Positions 1 through 5,955 of a stretch of 8,695 bases of DNA are shown in pieces. The DNA is from Nitrospirota bacterium (GTDB lineage Bacteria > Nitrospirota > Nitrospiria > Nitrospirales > Nitrospiraceae), in the NCBI GenBank assembly GCA_005877535.1, contig VBOM01000135.1, positions 1-8,695 on the forward strand, given 5' to 3'. Below the pieces are notes generated by a model. The model was not told the DNA's origin. It did not search any database and saw only the letters and a list, made by a program, of their open reading frames with translations. The stretch's first letter is position 1. Every line of letters begins with the position of its first letter. A program made the translations under genes and the position numbers.

Positions 1-880
1 CGTTCAAACAGACGATGTCCCGTTTGGGTCCTTTACGCCCTTGGAGAATGTCACGAGTGATCGCGGCATTCTCTTGCGCCGTCCCTCCGGCAAGCTGTTT
101 GGCCGGGACCAGCGTCAGTCCAAACTCCGCCGGGTCCAGCATATAGTTCGCGAGTATGCCCCCTTTGGCTTCTGAAACCTGGGTTGTTGCGGTAAGGGTG
201 ATCTCATCGAGTCCGTCCATCCCATGTACGACAAAGCAATGTTGTGATCCCAGATGCATGAGCACATTCCCTAGCAGGGAGGTCAATCGCCCCTCATAGA
301 CGCCGAGCACTTGAATGGTGGCTCCCGCCGGATTGGTCAGGGGGCCCAAGAGATTTAGCATGGTTCGGATGCCCATTTCCTGTCTTGGGCCGGCACAATG
401 TTTCATGGTTCCATGATAGAGCGGGGCGAACAGAAATCCGATCCCGACCTCATTGAGACAATCCGCCACACGTTCGGTCGGCAGCTCGATCTTGACCCCG
501 AGGGCCGAGAGAACATCTGCACTCCCTGATTTGGATGACACGGAACGGTTGCCGTGCTTTGCCACGGTCAAACCTGTGCCTGCGACGACAAGTGCCGTTG
601 TGGTGGAAATATTGAACGTGTGGGCCCCGTCCCCGCCCGTCCCACAAGTATCCACGATTAGGGGATCTCCGACGGCAATGCGAACGGCTTTGGCACGCAT
701 GGCTTGCACGGAGCCGGCAATTTCCTCGACGGTTTCTCCCTTCAGACGGAGCCCCATCAAGTAGGCGGCAATTTGAGCCGGAGACGCTCCGCCGTCCATG
801 ATCTCGAGCATCACCGATTCGGCCTCTTGTTCGGTGAGGGAGGCACGGTCGGCGAGTTTGGCAATCGCGTCTTTGATCAT
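1..880 (-). CDS. trpD: Anthranilate phosphoribosyltransferase TrpD (3' end beyond left edge)
   Basis: TrpD transfers the phosphoribosyl group of PRPP to anthranilate, giving phosphoribosyl-anthranilate, the second committed step of tryptophan synthesis in the cytoplasm. I translated the minus strand from the ATG at 880-878 and obtained 293 codons still open at the window edge; family members are about 340 residues, so roughly the last 50 are missing. The N-terminal helical domain begins MIKDAIAKLADRASLTEQEA. Visible family motifs are the PRPP-binding CGTGGDG, then KHGNRSVSSKSGSAD, then RTMLNLLGPLTNPAGA, and VVHGMDGLDEI. The start is the only good one: the same frame holds the trpG stop eight codons upstream, with no alternative start between. 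No clear Shine-Dalgarno precedes it, so translation may be coupled to trpG 24 nt upstream. The stretch fills the first 880 bases, which otherwise look empty because the frame has no stop inside the window. Confidence 0.96.
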   Translation of the reverse strand, partial: MIKDAIAKLADRASLTEQEAESVMLEIMDGGASPAQIAAYLMGLRLKGETVEEIAGSVQAMRAKAVRIAVGDPLIVDTCGTGGDGAHTFNISTTTALVVAGTGLTVAKHGNRSVSSKSGSADVLSALGVKIELPTERVADCLNEVGIGFLFAPLYHGTMKHCAGPRQEMGIRTMLNLLGPLTNPAGATIQVLGVYEGRLTSLLGNVLMHLGSQHCFVVHGMDGLDEITLTATTQVSEAKGGILANYMLDPAEFGLTLVPAKQLAGGTAQENAAITRDILQGRKGPKRDIVCLN

Positions 881-904
881 GGGTCGGAGACCAGGCGGGC
901 CAGC

Positions 905-1468
905 TTACAGTTTAAGGAAGTTACGGAGGAGGTCCTTCCCCGCCATGGTGAGGATCGATTCCGGATGAAACTGCACTCCTTCGATGCCTAACGATCGATG
1001 GCGCAATCCCATGATTTCTCCCTCGGCCGTTTCAGCGGAGATCTCAAAACAGGAAGGCAGCGTTTCTCGCTTCACAATCAGAGAATGGTAGCGTGTGGCA
1101 TCAAAGGGATTGGGCAGCTGATGGAAGATCGTTTTCCCGTCGTGCCGTATCTTCGACGTTTTTCCATGCATCAACTGATCGGCTCGAACGACTTCGCCGC
1201 CAAATGCCACGGCCAGAGATTGATGGCCGAGGCAGACCCCCAAGATCGGGAGACGCCCGCCAAAATGCTGGATAGTCTCAACCGATATGCCCGCTTCCAT
1301 CGGTGTGCAGGGTCCCGGAGAAATGACGATGCGGCTGGGTTGCAGCGATTCGATCTGGTCGGTCGTAATTTTATTGTTGCGGAATACCCGAATGTCTTCA
1401 CCCAACTCCCCGAAATATTGCACCAGGTTATAGGTGAAGGAATCATAGTTGTCGATCATCAGTAGCAT
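905..1468 (-). CDS. trpG: Anthranilate synthase glutamine amidotransferase subunit TrpG
   Basis: This 187-residue class I glutamine amidotransferase releases ammonia from glutamine for TrpE, which makes anthranilate. It opens with the typical [20 protein letters not shown]. It carries the oxyanion motif SPGPCTP (50-56), the nucleophile elbow GVCLGHQ with Cys79, and the catalytic His168 and Glu170 in FHPES. The length matches stand-alone TrpG/PabA subunits. Position between trpE and trpD argues for a role in tryptophan synthesis. Sequence alone cannot exclude that the same subunit also serves aminodeoxychorismate synthase (PabA role), as happens in organisms with a single shared subunit. The ATG at 1468 has no strong Shine-Dalgarno. 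A second Met at residue 4 is an alternative, but the first gives the normal family N-terminus. Confidence 0.96.
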   Translation of the reverse strand: MLLMIDNYDSFTYNLVQYFGELGEDIRVFRNNKITTDQIESLQPSRIVISPGPCTPMEAGISVETIQHFGGRLPILGVCLGHQSLAVAFGGEVVRADQLMHGKTSKIRHDGKTIFHQLPNPFDATRYHSLIVKRETLPSCFEISAETAEGEIMGLRHRSLGIEGVQFHPESILTMAGKDLLRNFLKL

Positions 1469-1559
1469 GATTGTGCTCGGAACTTATGGCTGATGGCTAA
1501 TCGCACGCGACGGAGCCTCTCTCTTGTTCGGGCCATATGCCGGTCACCATATGATCTTC
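1469..1559. other. trpE-trpG intergenic gap with short repeats
   Basis: The 91-nt gap inside the trp operon is longer than the others in it (15 and 24 nt). On the minus strand it holds two copies of CATATGG 7 bp apart just after the trpE stop, and two 7-bp units AGCCATC and AGCCATA (1485-1498) before trpG. No promoter, terminator or strong ribosome binding site is visible. A 17-codon frame starting at the first CATATGG has no supporting evidence. Confidence 0.5.
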
Positions 1560-3056
1560 CTATTCCAGCCCCTGCTCAGCCAGTTCGATAGCCTTCATCA
1601 TGGCCTGAGCCTTATTACAGGTCTCTTCATATTCGTGTTCCGGGTTCGAATCGGCGACAATGCCGGCCCCGGCTTGAATGAAGGCCTGGTGCTTCTTCAC
1701 GACGACCGTCCTAATATTAATGCACATGTCCATGTTGCCGGAGAAACTAAAGTAGCCCACCGCGCCGGCATAGGGGCCGCGCCTCGTGGGCTCAAGTTCA
1801 TCGATGATCTGCATCGCTCGAATCTTCGGCGCACCGGACACCGTGCCGGCAGGAAAGCAGGCTCGCAACACGTCGTATGAGGTCTTCGACGCATCCAGTT
1901 GTCCTGTGACATTTGACACAATATGCATCACGTGCGAATAGCGCTCGACGTGCATGAGCGAATCCACAGTGATCGAGCCTGATTTCGCCACGCGGCCGAC
2001 ATCATTCCGCCCAAGATCGACGAGCATCACATGCTCGGCCCGTTCCTTTTCATCTGCCAAGAGCCGCCGTTCCATCTGTTGATCTTCTTCAGGCGTGACG
2101 CCACGGCGGCGCGTGCCGGCAATGGGACGGACGGAAATGACACCGTTTTCGCAACGGACGAGCGTCTCAGGAGAGGAACCAACCAGTTCGACCCCCGCGA
2201 TACGGAGGTAATACATATAGGGAGAGGGATTCACCACGCGCAACGCACGATAGAGCTGCAAGGGCGACGCCTGGACATTGGTCTCCCATCGCTGGGATAA
2301 CACCGCTTGCACGATATCGCCGGCCCGAATGTATGCCTTCGTCCGCACGACCATCTTCTCAAAGTCTGCCTTGCTCATGTTCGCCGTAAAGGTGACCGGG
2401 CGGCGGCGGCGATGCGGACGCGTTCGGCGAAGCGGACGTTTGAGCCTCGTGATCGTGCGTTCGATCCGTTCCGTTGCCGATCGGTAGGCGGCCTTGATGC
2501 CACGTTCCCCCTTTCCCGTGACATGGGCAGTGGCCACGACTTTGATCTTCTGAGCGACATTGTCGAAGATCAGCATCGTATCAGTGAGCAGAAAGGCGAA
2601 ATCCGGCAGATTAAGTGGGTCCTTATGCCGGGCAGCCAAGTCCTCGAACGTACGCACCATGTCGTAGCTCAGATATCCGACGGCGCCGCCGACGAACGGG
2701 GGAAGGTCCGGCACAGTCACCGGGCGATAGCCCTCCATCATCTCCCGCAGACGCTCGAGAGGGTTCCCACGGCTGGAAATGCGCTTCTTGCTGGTGCCTT
2801 GAACGACAAGTAGGTCGCTCCGATCCTCGTACACGACAACGGGAGAACCACTGCCGAGAAAGGAATAGCGTGCCCATTTCTCACCACCCTCAATGGACTC
2901 CAAGAGGTAGGCTGAGGGGCCATGATCTATTTTGGCAAAGGCAGAGACGGGGGTGTCATAGTCCGCGAGAATCTCTCGATAGAGCGGAATAAGATTGCCT
3001 TTTCCGGAATACTGCCGAAATTGGTCGAGACTGAGTGAGTATTGCGGCGGGGCCAC
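1560..3056 (-). CDS. trpE: Anthranilate synthase component I TrpE
   Basis: TrpE converts chorismate and ammonia to anthranilate and pyruvate, the first committed step to tryptophan; it works as a complex with TrpG. The 498 residues are the usual length. The N-terminal domain (about 20-175) has LLES at 51-54 followed by GGEKWARYSFLG. LLES and NPSPYM (276-281) are the elements known to bind feedback-inhibiting tryptophan, so I infer the enzyme is feedback sensitive. The chorismate-binding domain (about 226-492) shows PIAGTRRRG (311-319), DEKERAEHVMLVDLGRND (335-352), FPAGTVSGAPKIRAM (401-415) and QAGAGIVADSNPEHEYEET (461-479). The two domains are joined by an unusually arginine-rich linker (204-220). 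The start is GTG: an in-frame TAG lies three codons upstream, no ATG is near, and TAGGA sits 7 nt before it. It follows the LysM lipoprotein gene by 15 nt. Confidence 0.97.
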   Translation of the reverse strand: MAPPQYSLSLDQFRQYSGKGNLIPLYREILADYDTPVSAFAKIDHGPSAYLLESIEGGEKWARYSFLGSGSPVVVYEDRSDLLVVQGTSKKRISSRGNPLERLREMMEGYRPVTVPDLPPFVGGAVGYLSYDMVRTFEDLAARHKDPLNLPDFAFLLTDTMLIFDNVAQKIKVVATAHVTGKGERGIKAAYRSATERIERTITRLKRPLRRTRPHRRRRPVTFTANMSKADFEKMVVRTKAYIRAGDIVQAVLSQRWETNVQASPLQLYRALRVVNPSPYMYYLRIAGVELVGSSPETLVRCENGVISVRPIAGTRRRGVTPEEDQQMERRLLADEKERAEHVMLVDLGRNDVGRVAKSGSITVDSLMHVERYSHVMHIVSNVTGQLDASKTSYDVLRACFPAGTVSGAPKIRAMQIIDELEPTRRGPYAGAVGYFSFSGNMDMCINIRTVVVKKHQAFIQAGAGIVADSNPEHEYEETCNKAQAMMKAIELAEQGLE

Positions 3057-3063
3057 TTGGTCG

Positions 3064-3068
3064 TCCTA
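3064..3068 (-). promoter_or_regulatory. Ribosome binding site of trpE
   Basis: TAGGA on the minus strand lies 7 nt before the GTG at 3056. It falls in the 15-nt gap after the LysM-protein stop codon and supports the GTG as the real trpE start. Confidence 0.6.
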
Positions 3069-3071
3069 TAT

Positions 3072-3716
3072 TTATTCTTGGCCCACGATGAGTTTCTGTC
3101 CTACCTCGATAATGTCGTCCGGCAACTTGTTCCATTTCCTGACCTTGTCGACCGCGACGCCATACCGCCGACTGATCCGATAGAGCGTTTCGCCCGGCTT
3201 CACAACATGAACGGTGGGTGATCGCATGCCTCCCAGCGACGAATCTGTCCGCTCGGCGACAGCCGGAACCTCCGGAGCATTCCCGGAAGCCGACGCGCTC
3301 AGATCCACGGTATCGGGCGTCGTTTCAGCCGGCAGGGTCTTGCGCATCGGTCTTAGCGCACGCTTCATATCAGCTTTGGCCTTGCGGTCCAGCAGCGCAG
3401 ATTCCTTCATAGCCTCGGCTTCTTCCTGCACGCGGGCCATTTGATCTCGAGCGGCTTGCAGCTGCGCGGTGAGTTCCCGATTCCTGGCTTCATACTCCAT
3501 CAATTCATTTTTACTCCGCTTCGCTTCACTATCGAGCTCGCCGGTTCGCTTCTCTTCCTGCGCCAAAAGGCGTTGGAAATTCAGGCTACGCGCCTTTTCC
3601 GCATCGTATTTCTCCGCCATGACACATCCGCTCAACAACAGCCCTCCACAGATGATGGTGACGATTCGATAGCTGGATTTTGGCATCGACTTGTTCACGC
3701 GATTCTCCCCTTTCAT
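3072..3716 (-). CDS. LysM-domain lipoprotein with coiled coil
   Basis: This is a predicted envelope lipoprotein of 214 residues that should bind peptidoglycan. A basic N-region and a hydrophobic stretch lead to the lipobox LLSGC with Cys31. The residues after Cys (Val, Met) include no inner-membrane-retention Asp, so outer-membrane placement is likely. Residues of about 36-105 are charged and heptad-like (EKARSLNFQRLLAQEEKRT and onward), as in a coiled coil. A Pro/Ala/Ser-rich spacer follows, and residues of about 169-211 form one LysM domain (VHVVKPGETLYRISRRYG to VGQKLIV), a fold that binds N-acetylglucosamine-containing glycans. The ATG at 3716 is chosen because AGGAGG lies 5 nt upstream and it gives a normal signal peptide. 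The frame stays open upstream to 3788, but that would extend the signal peptide by 24 residues. A GTG seven residues into the protein is a weaker alternative. It is the first gene of the transcript that continues into trpE. I do not recognise a specific named family; no catalytic domain is present. Confidence 0.88.
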   Translation of the reverse strand: MKGENRVNKSMPKSSYRIVTIICGGLLLSGCVMAEKYDAEKARSLNFQRLLAQEEKRTGELDSEAKRSKNELMEYEARNRELTAQLQAARDQMARVQEEAEAMKESALLDRKAKADMKRALRPMRKTLPAETTPDTVDLSASASGNAPEVPAVAERTDSSLGGMRSPTVHVVKPGETLYRISRRYGVAVDKVRKWNKLPDDIIEVGQKLIVGQE

Positions 3717-3721
3717 GTATA

Positions 3722-3727
3722 CCTCCT
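3722..3727 (-). promoter_or_regulatory. Strong ribosome binding site deciding the LysM-protein start
   Basis: A complete AGGAGG on the minus strand is followed by TATAC and the ATG at 3716. It is the best Shine-Dalgarno in the window and fixes the start 24 codons inside the longer open frame. Confidence 0.85.
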
Positions 3728-3740
3728 CTGACGGTCGTGA

Positions 3741-3779
3741 GAGAGTTTCCCTCTCGCAGCAAGGGGTGGACACTTGCTG
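3741..3779 (-). promoter_or_regulatory. Two hairpins in the 5' leader of the LysM-trp transcript
   Basis: The leader RNA between the promoter and the ribosome binding site contains two adjacent inverted repeats. The first in transcript order has 7-bp arms CAGCAAG/CTTGCTG with a 9-nt loop (3757-3779). The second has 5-bp arms GAGAG/CTCTC with a 5-nt loop (3741-3755). No U-run follows either, so they do not look like intrinsic terminators. No short leader peptide with tandem Trp codons is present, so classical trp attenuation is not supported. A function is only inferred from position. Confidence 0.4.
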
Positions 3780-3814
3780 TCGATCCATGGAAACTCAACC
3801 CAGTTAGGTTTCTT

Positions 3815-3843
3815 ACAATAGTGTCTATCGCGGCGAAAGTCAA
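3815..3843 (-). promoter_or_regulatory. Sigma70-type promoter for the LysM-trpEGD operon
   Basis: On the minus strand TTGACT (3838-3843) is separated by exactly 17 bp from TATTGT (3815-3820). This matches the consensus at five of six -35 positions and four of six -10 positions. Transcription would begin near 3808 and give a leader of about 90 nt before the ATG at 3716. It is the best promoter match I found in the window and faces the LysM lipoprotein gene and trp operon. Confidence 0.65.
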
Positions 3844-3866
3844 AGTGAACATAGCGCCTTCGTAGT

Positions 3867-3896
3867 TTGACCCACTCGCTAGCCCTGTGGTACGGT
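3867..3896 (+). promoter_or_regulatory. Likely promoter for ligA
   Basis: TTGACC (3867-3872) is followed after 18 bp by TACGGT (3891-3896), preceded by TGG, which forms an extended -10 (TGn). Expected start of transcription is about 3903, leaving roughly 33 nt before the ligA ATG. The -10 is weak without the TGn element. Position directly upstream of ligA, and back to back with the opposing trp promoter, supports the call. Confidence 0.45.
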
Positions 3897-3935
3897 CGAG
3901 GCCGTAATTTCCTCTGTTCGTCACCATCCAGTCCT

Positions 3936-5945
3936 ATGGCCCACGCCGACATCCTTCCCAGACTGATTGCCCTCAGGGACGAAATCAGGCGCCATGATTA
4001 TCTGTACTACGTCAAGGATCACCCAGAGATTTCTGATTCCCAGTACGATCGCCTTTTTCGAGAGCTGATCGAACTGGAGCAGGCCCACCCTGAGTTGGTG
4101 ACGCCTGATTCTCCGTCGCAACGTGTCGGCGCACCGCCGCTCCAGGAATTAGTCAAGGTGCCCCACGCACAGCCGATGCTTAGTCTGGACTCAATTATAG
4201 AGCAGAGCGAAGTCCAGGCATTCGACCTACGGATGAAACGCGAACTGGAAACCCTGTCCGTTGAGTACAGCGTGGAACCAAAATTCGATGGGTTGTCAGT
4301 CGAATTGATGTACGACCATGGATTCTTTACCCGCGGAGCGACCAGAGGTGACGGGATGACTGGAGAGGATGTGACCGTCAATCTTCGCACGATTCGTTCC
4401 CTGCCGCTGCAGTTACACGGAGGATCCAACCTGCCTGATCATCTTGTCGTGCGAGGCGAGGTGTATATGCGCCTCGACGATTTCCAAGCCTTGAATCGGC
4501 GTATAACGGAACGGGGCGACGACGCCTTTGCCAATCCACGCAATGCGGCCTCTGGTTCGCTCCGCCAATTGGACTCCACGATTACCGCAACCCGTCCATT
4601 GGTCGTGACCTGTTACGAAATCATGAACGTGTCCACGCCAGTCCCACCAACCCATTGGGATGAGTTGGAGACGTTGGCCCAGTGGGGTCTCCCGGCACCT
4701 GCGCTTCGGCGGCTCTGTGCTTCGATCGATGAGGTAATGGCGTTTCATCGTGAAACGGAATCAATGCGGGATCAGCTGCCCTATGAAATCGATGGCGTGG
4801 TGGTGAAGGTGAATCGCCGTGACTGGCAAGGCCGCCTCGGGATGAAGTCTCGCAGTCCTCGCTGGGCCATCGCCTACAAATTTACGCCGCGCAAGGAAAT
4901 CACCATCGTCCAGGAAATAGTCGTGTCTGTCGGAAGAACCGGGACCCTCACGCCCGTCGCGTTATTGAAACCGGTGGAGGTCGGTGGCGTCACCATCAGT
5001 CGAGCCACGTTGCACAATGCCGATGAAGTGGCGCGGAAAGACATCCGGATTGGCGACACCGTCAAAGTAGAACGGGCCGGCGATGTGATTCCCGCGATCG
5101 CCGAGCGTGTCCCGGTCCCTGGTGAGCACCGCAGCACCCCCTTTTGCATGCCTGATTATTGCCCGGTCTGTGGATCGAGTGTCGGTCGCGAAGGTGCCTA
5201 TTTCTACTGTACCGGTCAATTGGTCTGCGGCGCTCAATTGAAGGGGGCTATCGAACATTTTGCTTCCAAACATGCGCTTAACATCGAAGGCTTAGGGAAG
5301 AAAACCGTGGCGCAACTGGTTGACACGGGATTAGTGCGATCACTCGCTGACCTCTATCGTCTGACCAACGCAGACCTCGTCCGACTTGAAGGATTTGCCG
5401 ATCGGTCCGCCACGCTCCTCTTAGATTCGATTGCTGGCAGTAAAACCGTCTCCCTGGATCGCTTTCTGATGGGACTCGGAATCCGGCAAGTCGGACAACA
5501 TATCGCTAAAGTCCTGGCCCGTGAGTTTGGGTCCCTCGATGAGATCATGTCGGCGGATCGGGAACGGTTTCAACAGATTCGTGAGATTGGTCCTGAGATT
5601 TCCCAGGGCTTGGTGCTCTACTGGTCTGAGCCGCGCAACCGGGAGGTCATCGCACAGCTTCAGGAATCCGGCGTACAGGTTGCCCCAGGCATGGCAACGG
5701 GTGACCGGAAGAAATCCCCGCTCGCAGGGAAAACGTTCGTATTTACCGGTGGGCTGGATCACTTCACTCGAGACGGCGCGCAAGAGGCTGTGGAAACGGC
5801 AGGAGGGCGTGTGTCCTCAAGCGTGAGTAAAAAGACGTCCTATCTGGTGATGGGAAGAGATCCGGGCTCCAAACTGGACCAAGCTCGTAGGCTGGGGGTG
5901 ACGATACTGACGGAAGTGGAATTTGCCGCTCTGATTGGGAAGTAA
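3936..5945 (+). CDS. ligA: NAD-dependent DNA ligase LigA
   Basis: LigA seals nicks during replication (Okazaki fragments) and repair, using NAD+ to adenylate a lysine. The protein is 669 residues, the usual length. The Ia domain (about 1-70) has the NMN-contacting HDYLYYVKDHPEISDSQYDR. The adenylation domain has catalytic Lys116 in EPKFDG, Glu175 in RGEVY, and Asp286/Lys291 in EIDGVVVKV, close to the E. coli numbering (Lys115, Glu173, Asp285, Lys290). The OB domain follows (about 320-400). A zinc finger is formed by Cys409, Cys412, Cys425 and Cys431. Helix-hairpin-helix repeats follow (about 445-580), and a BRCT domain closes the protein (about 592-669, AGKTFVFTGGL). The ATG at 3936 is chosen because it reproduces this numbering. 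An upstream in-frame TTG at 3867 would add 23 residues of non-family sequence and coincides with the likely promoter. No Shine-Dalgarno is visible before 3936. The gene is divergent from the trp operon and convergent with the CBS protein. Confidence 0.97.
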   Translation: MAHADILPRLIALRDEIRRHDYLYYVKDHPEISDSQYDRLFRELIELEQAHPELVTPDSPSQRVGAPPLQELVKVPHAQPMLSLDSIIEQSEVQAFDLRMKRELETLSVEYSVEPKFDGLSVELMYDHGFFTRGATRGDGMTGEDVTVNLRTIRSLPLQLHGGSNLPDHLVVRGEVYMRLDDFQALNRRITERGDDAFANPRNAASGSLRQLDSTITATRPLVVTCYEIMNVSTPVPPTHWDELETLAQWGLPAPALRRLCASIDEVMAFHRETESMRDQLPYEIDGVVVKVNRRDWQGRLGMKSRSPRWAIAYKFTPRKEITIVQEIVVSVGRTGTLTPVALLKPVEVGGVTISRATLHNADEVARKDIRIGDTVKVERAGDVIPAIAERVPVPGEHRSTPFCMPDYCPVCGSSVGREGAYFYCTGQLVCGAQLKGAIEHFASKHALNIEGLGKKTVAQLVDTGLVRSLADLYRLTNADLVRLEGFADRSATLLLDSIAGSKTVSLDRFLMGLGIRQVGQHIAKVLAREFGSLDEIMSADRERFQQIREIGPEISQGLVLYWSEPRNREVIAQLQESGVQVAPGMATGDRKKSPLAGKTFVFTGGLDHFTRDGAQEAVETAGGRVSSSVSKKTSYLVMGRDPGSKLDQARRLGVTILTEVEFAALIGK

Positions 5946-5955
5946 GAGAAAGGGC

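Noticed and set aside
998..1465. 155-codon open frame on the plus strand opposite trpG.
   Set aside because: It is a shadow of trpG, whose catalytic motifs are all present on the minus strand.
1503..1550. 17-codon mini-ORF between trpE and trpG.
   Set aside because: No ribosome binding site of quality, one Trp codon only, no recognisable sequence; expected by chance at this length.
2402..2414. CGG-type trinucleotide run as a possible repeat element.
   Set aside because: It lies within the trpE coding frame and encodes part of the arginine-rich linker; only about four units.
3717..3788. Longer version of the LysM lipoprotein starting at the ATG at 3788.
   Set aside because: It would place 24 polar residues before the signal peptide; the ATG at 3716 has a near-perfect ribosome binding site.
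3717..3808. Classical trp attenuator with a Trp-rich leader peptide.
   Set aside because: No short frame with Trp codons and no terminator hairpin with a U-run in the leader.
3867..3935. N-terminal extension of LigA by 23 residues from a TTG codon.
   Set aside because: The added residues do not resemble the family, the TTG forms part of a likely -35 box, and the ATG at 3936 gives E. coli-like catalytic numbering.
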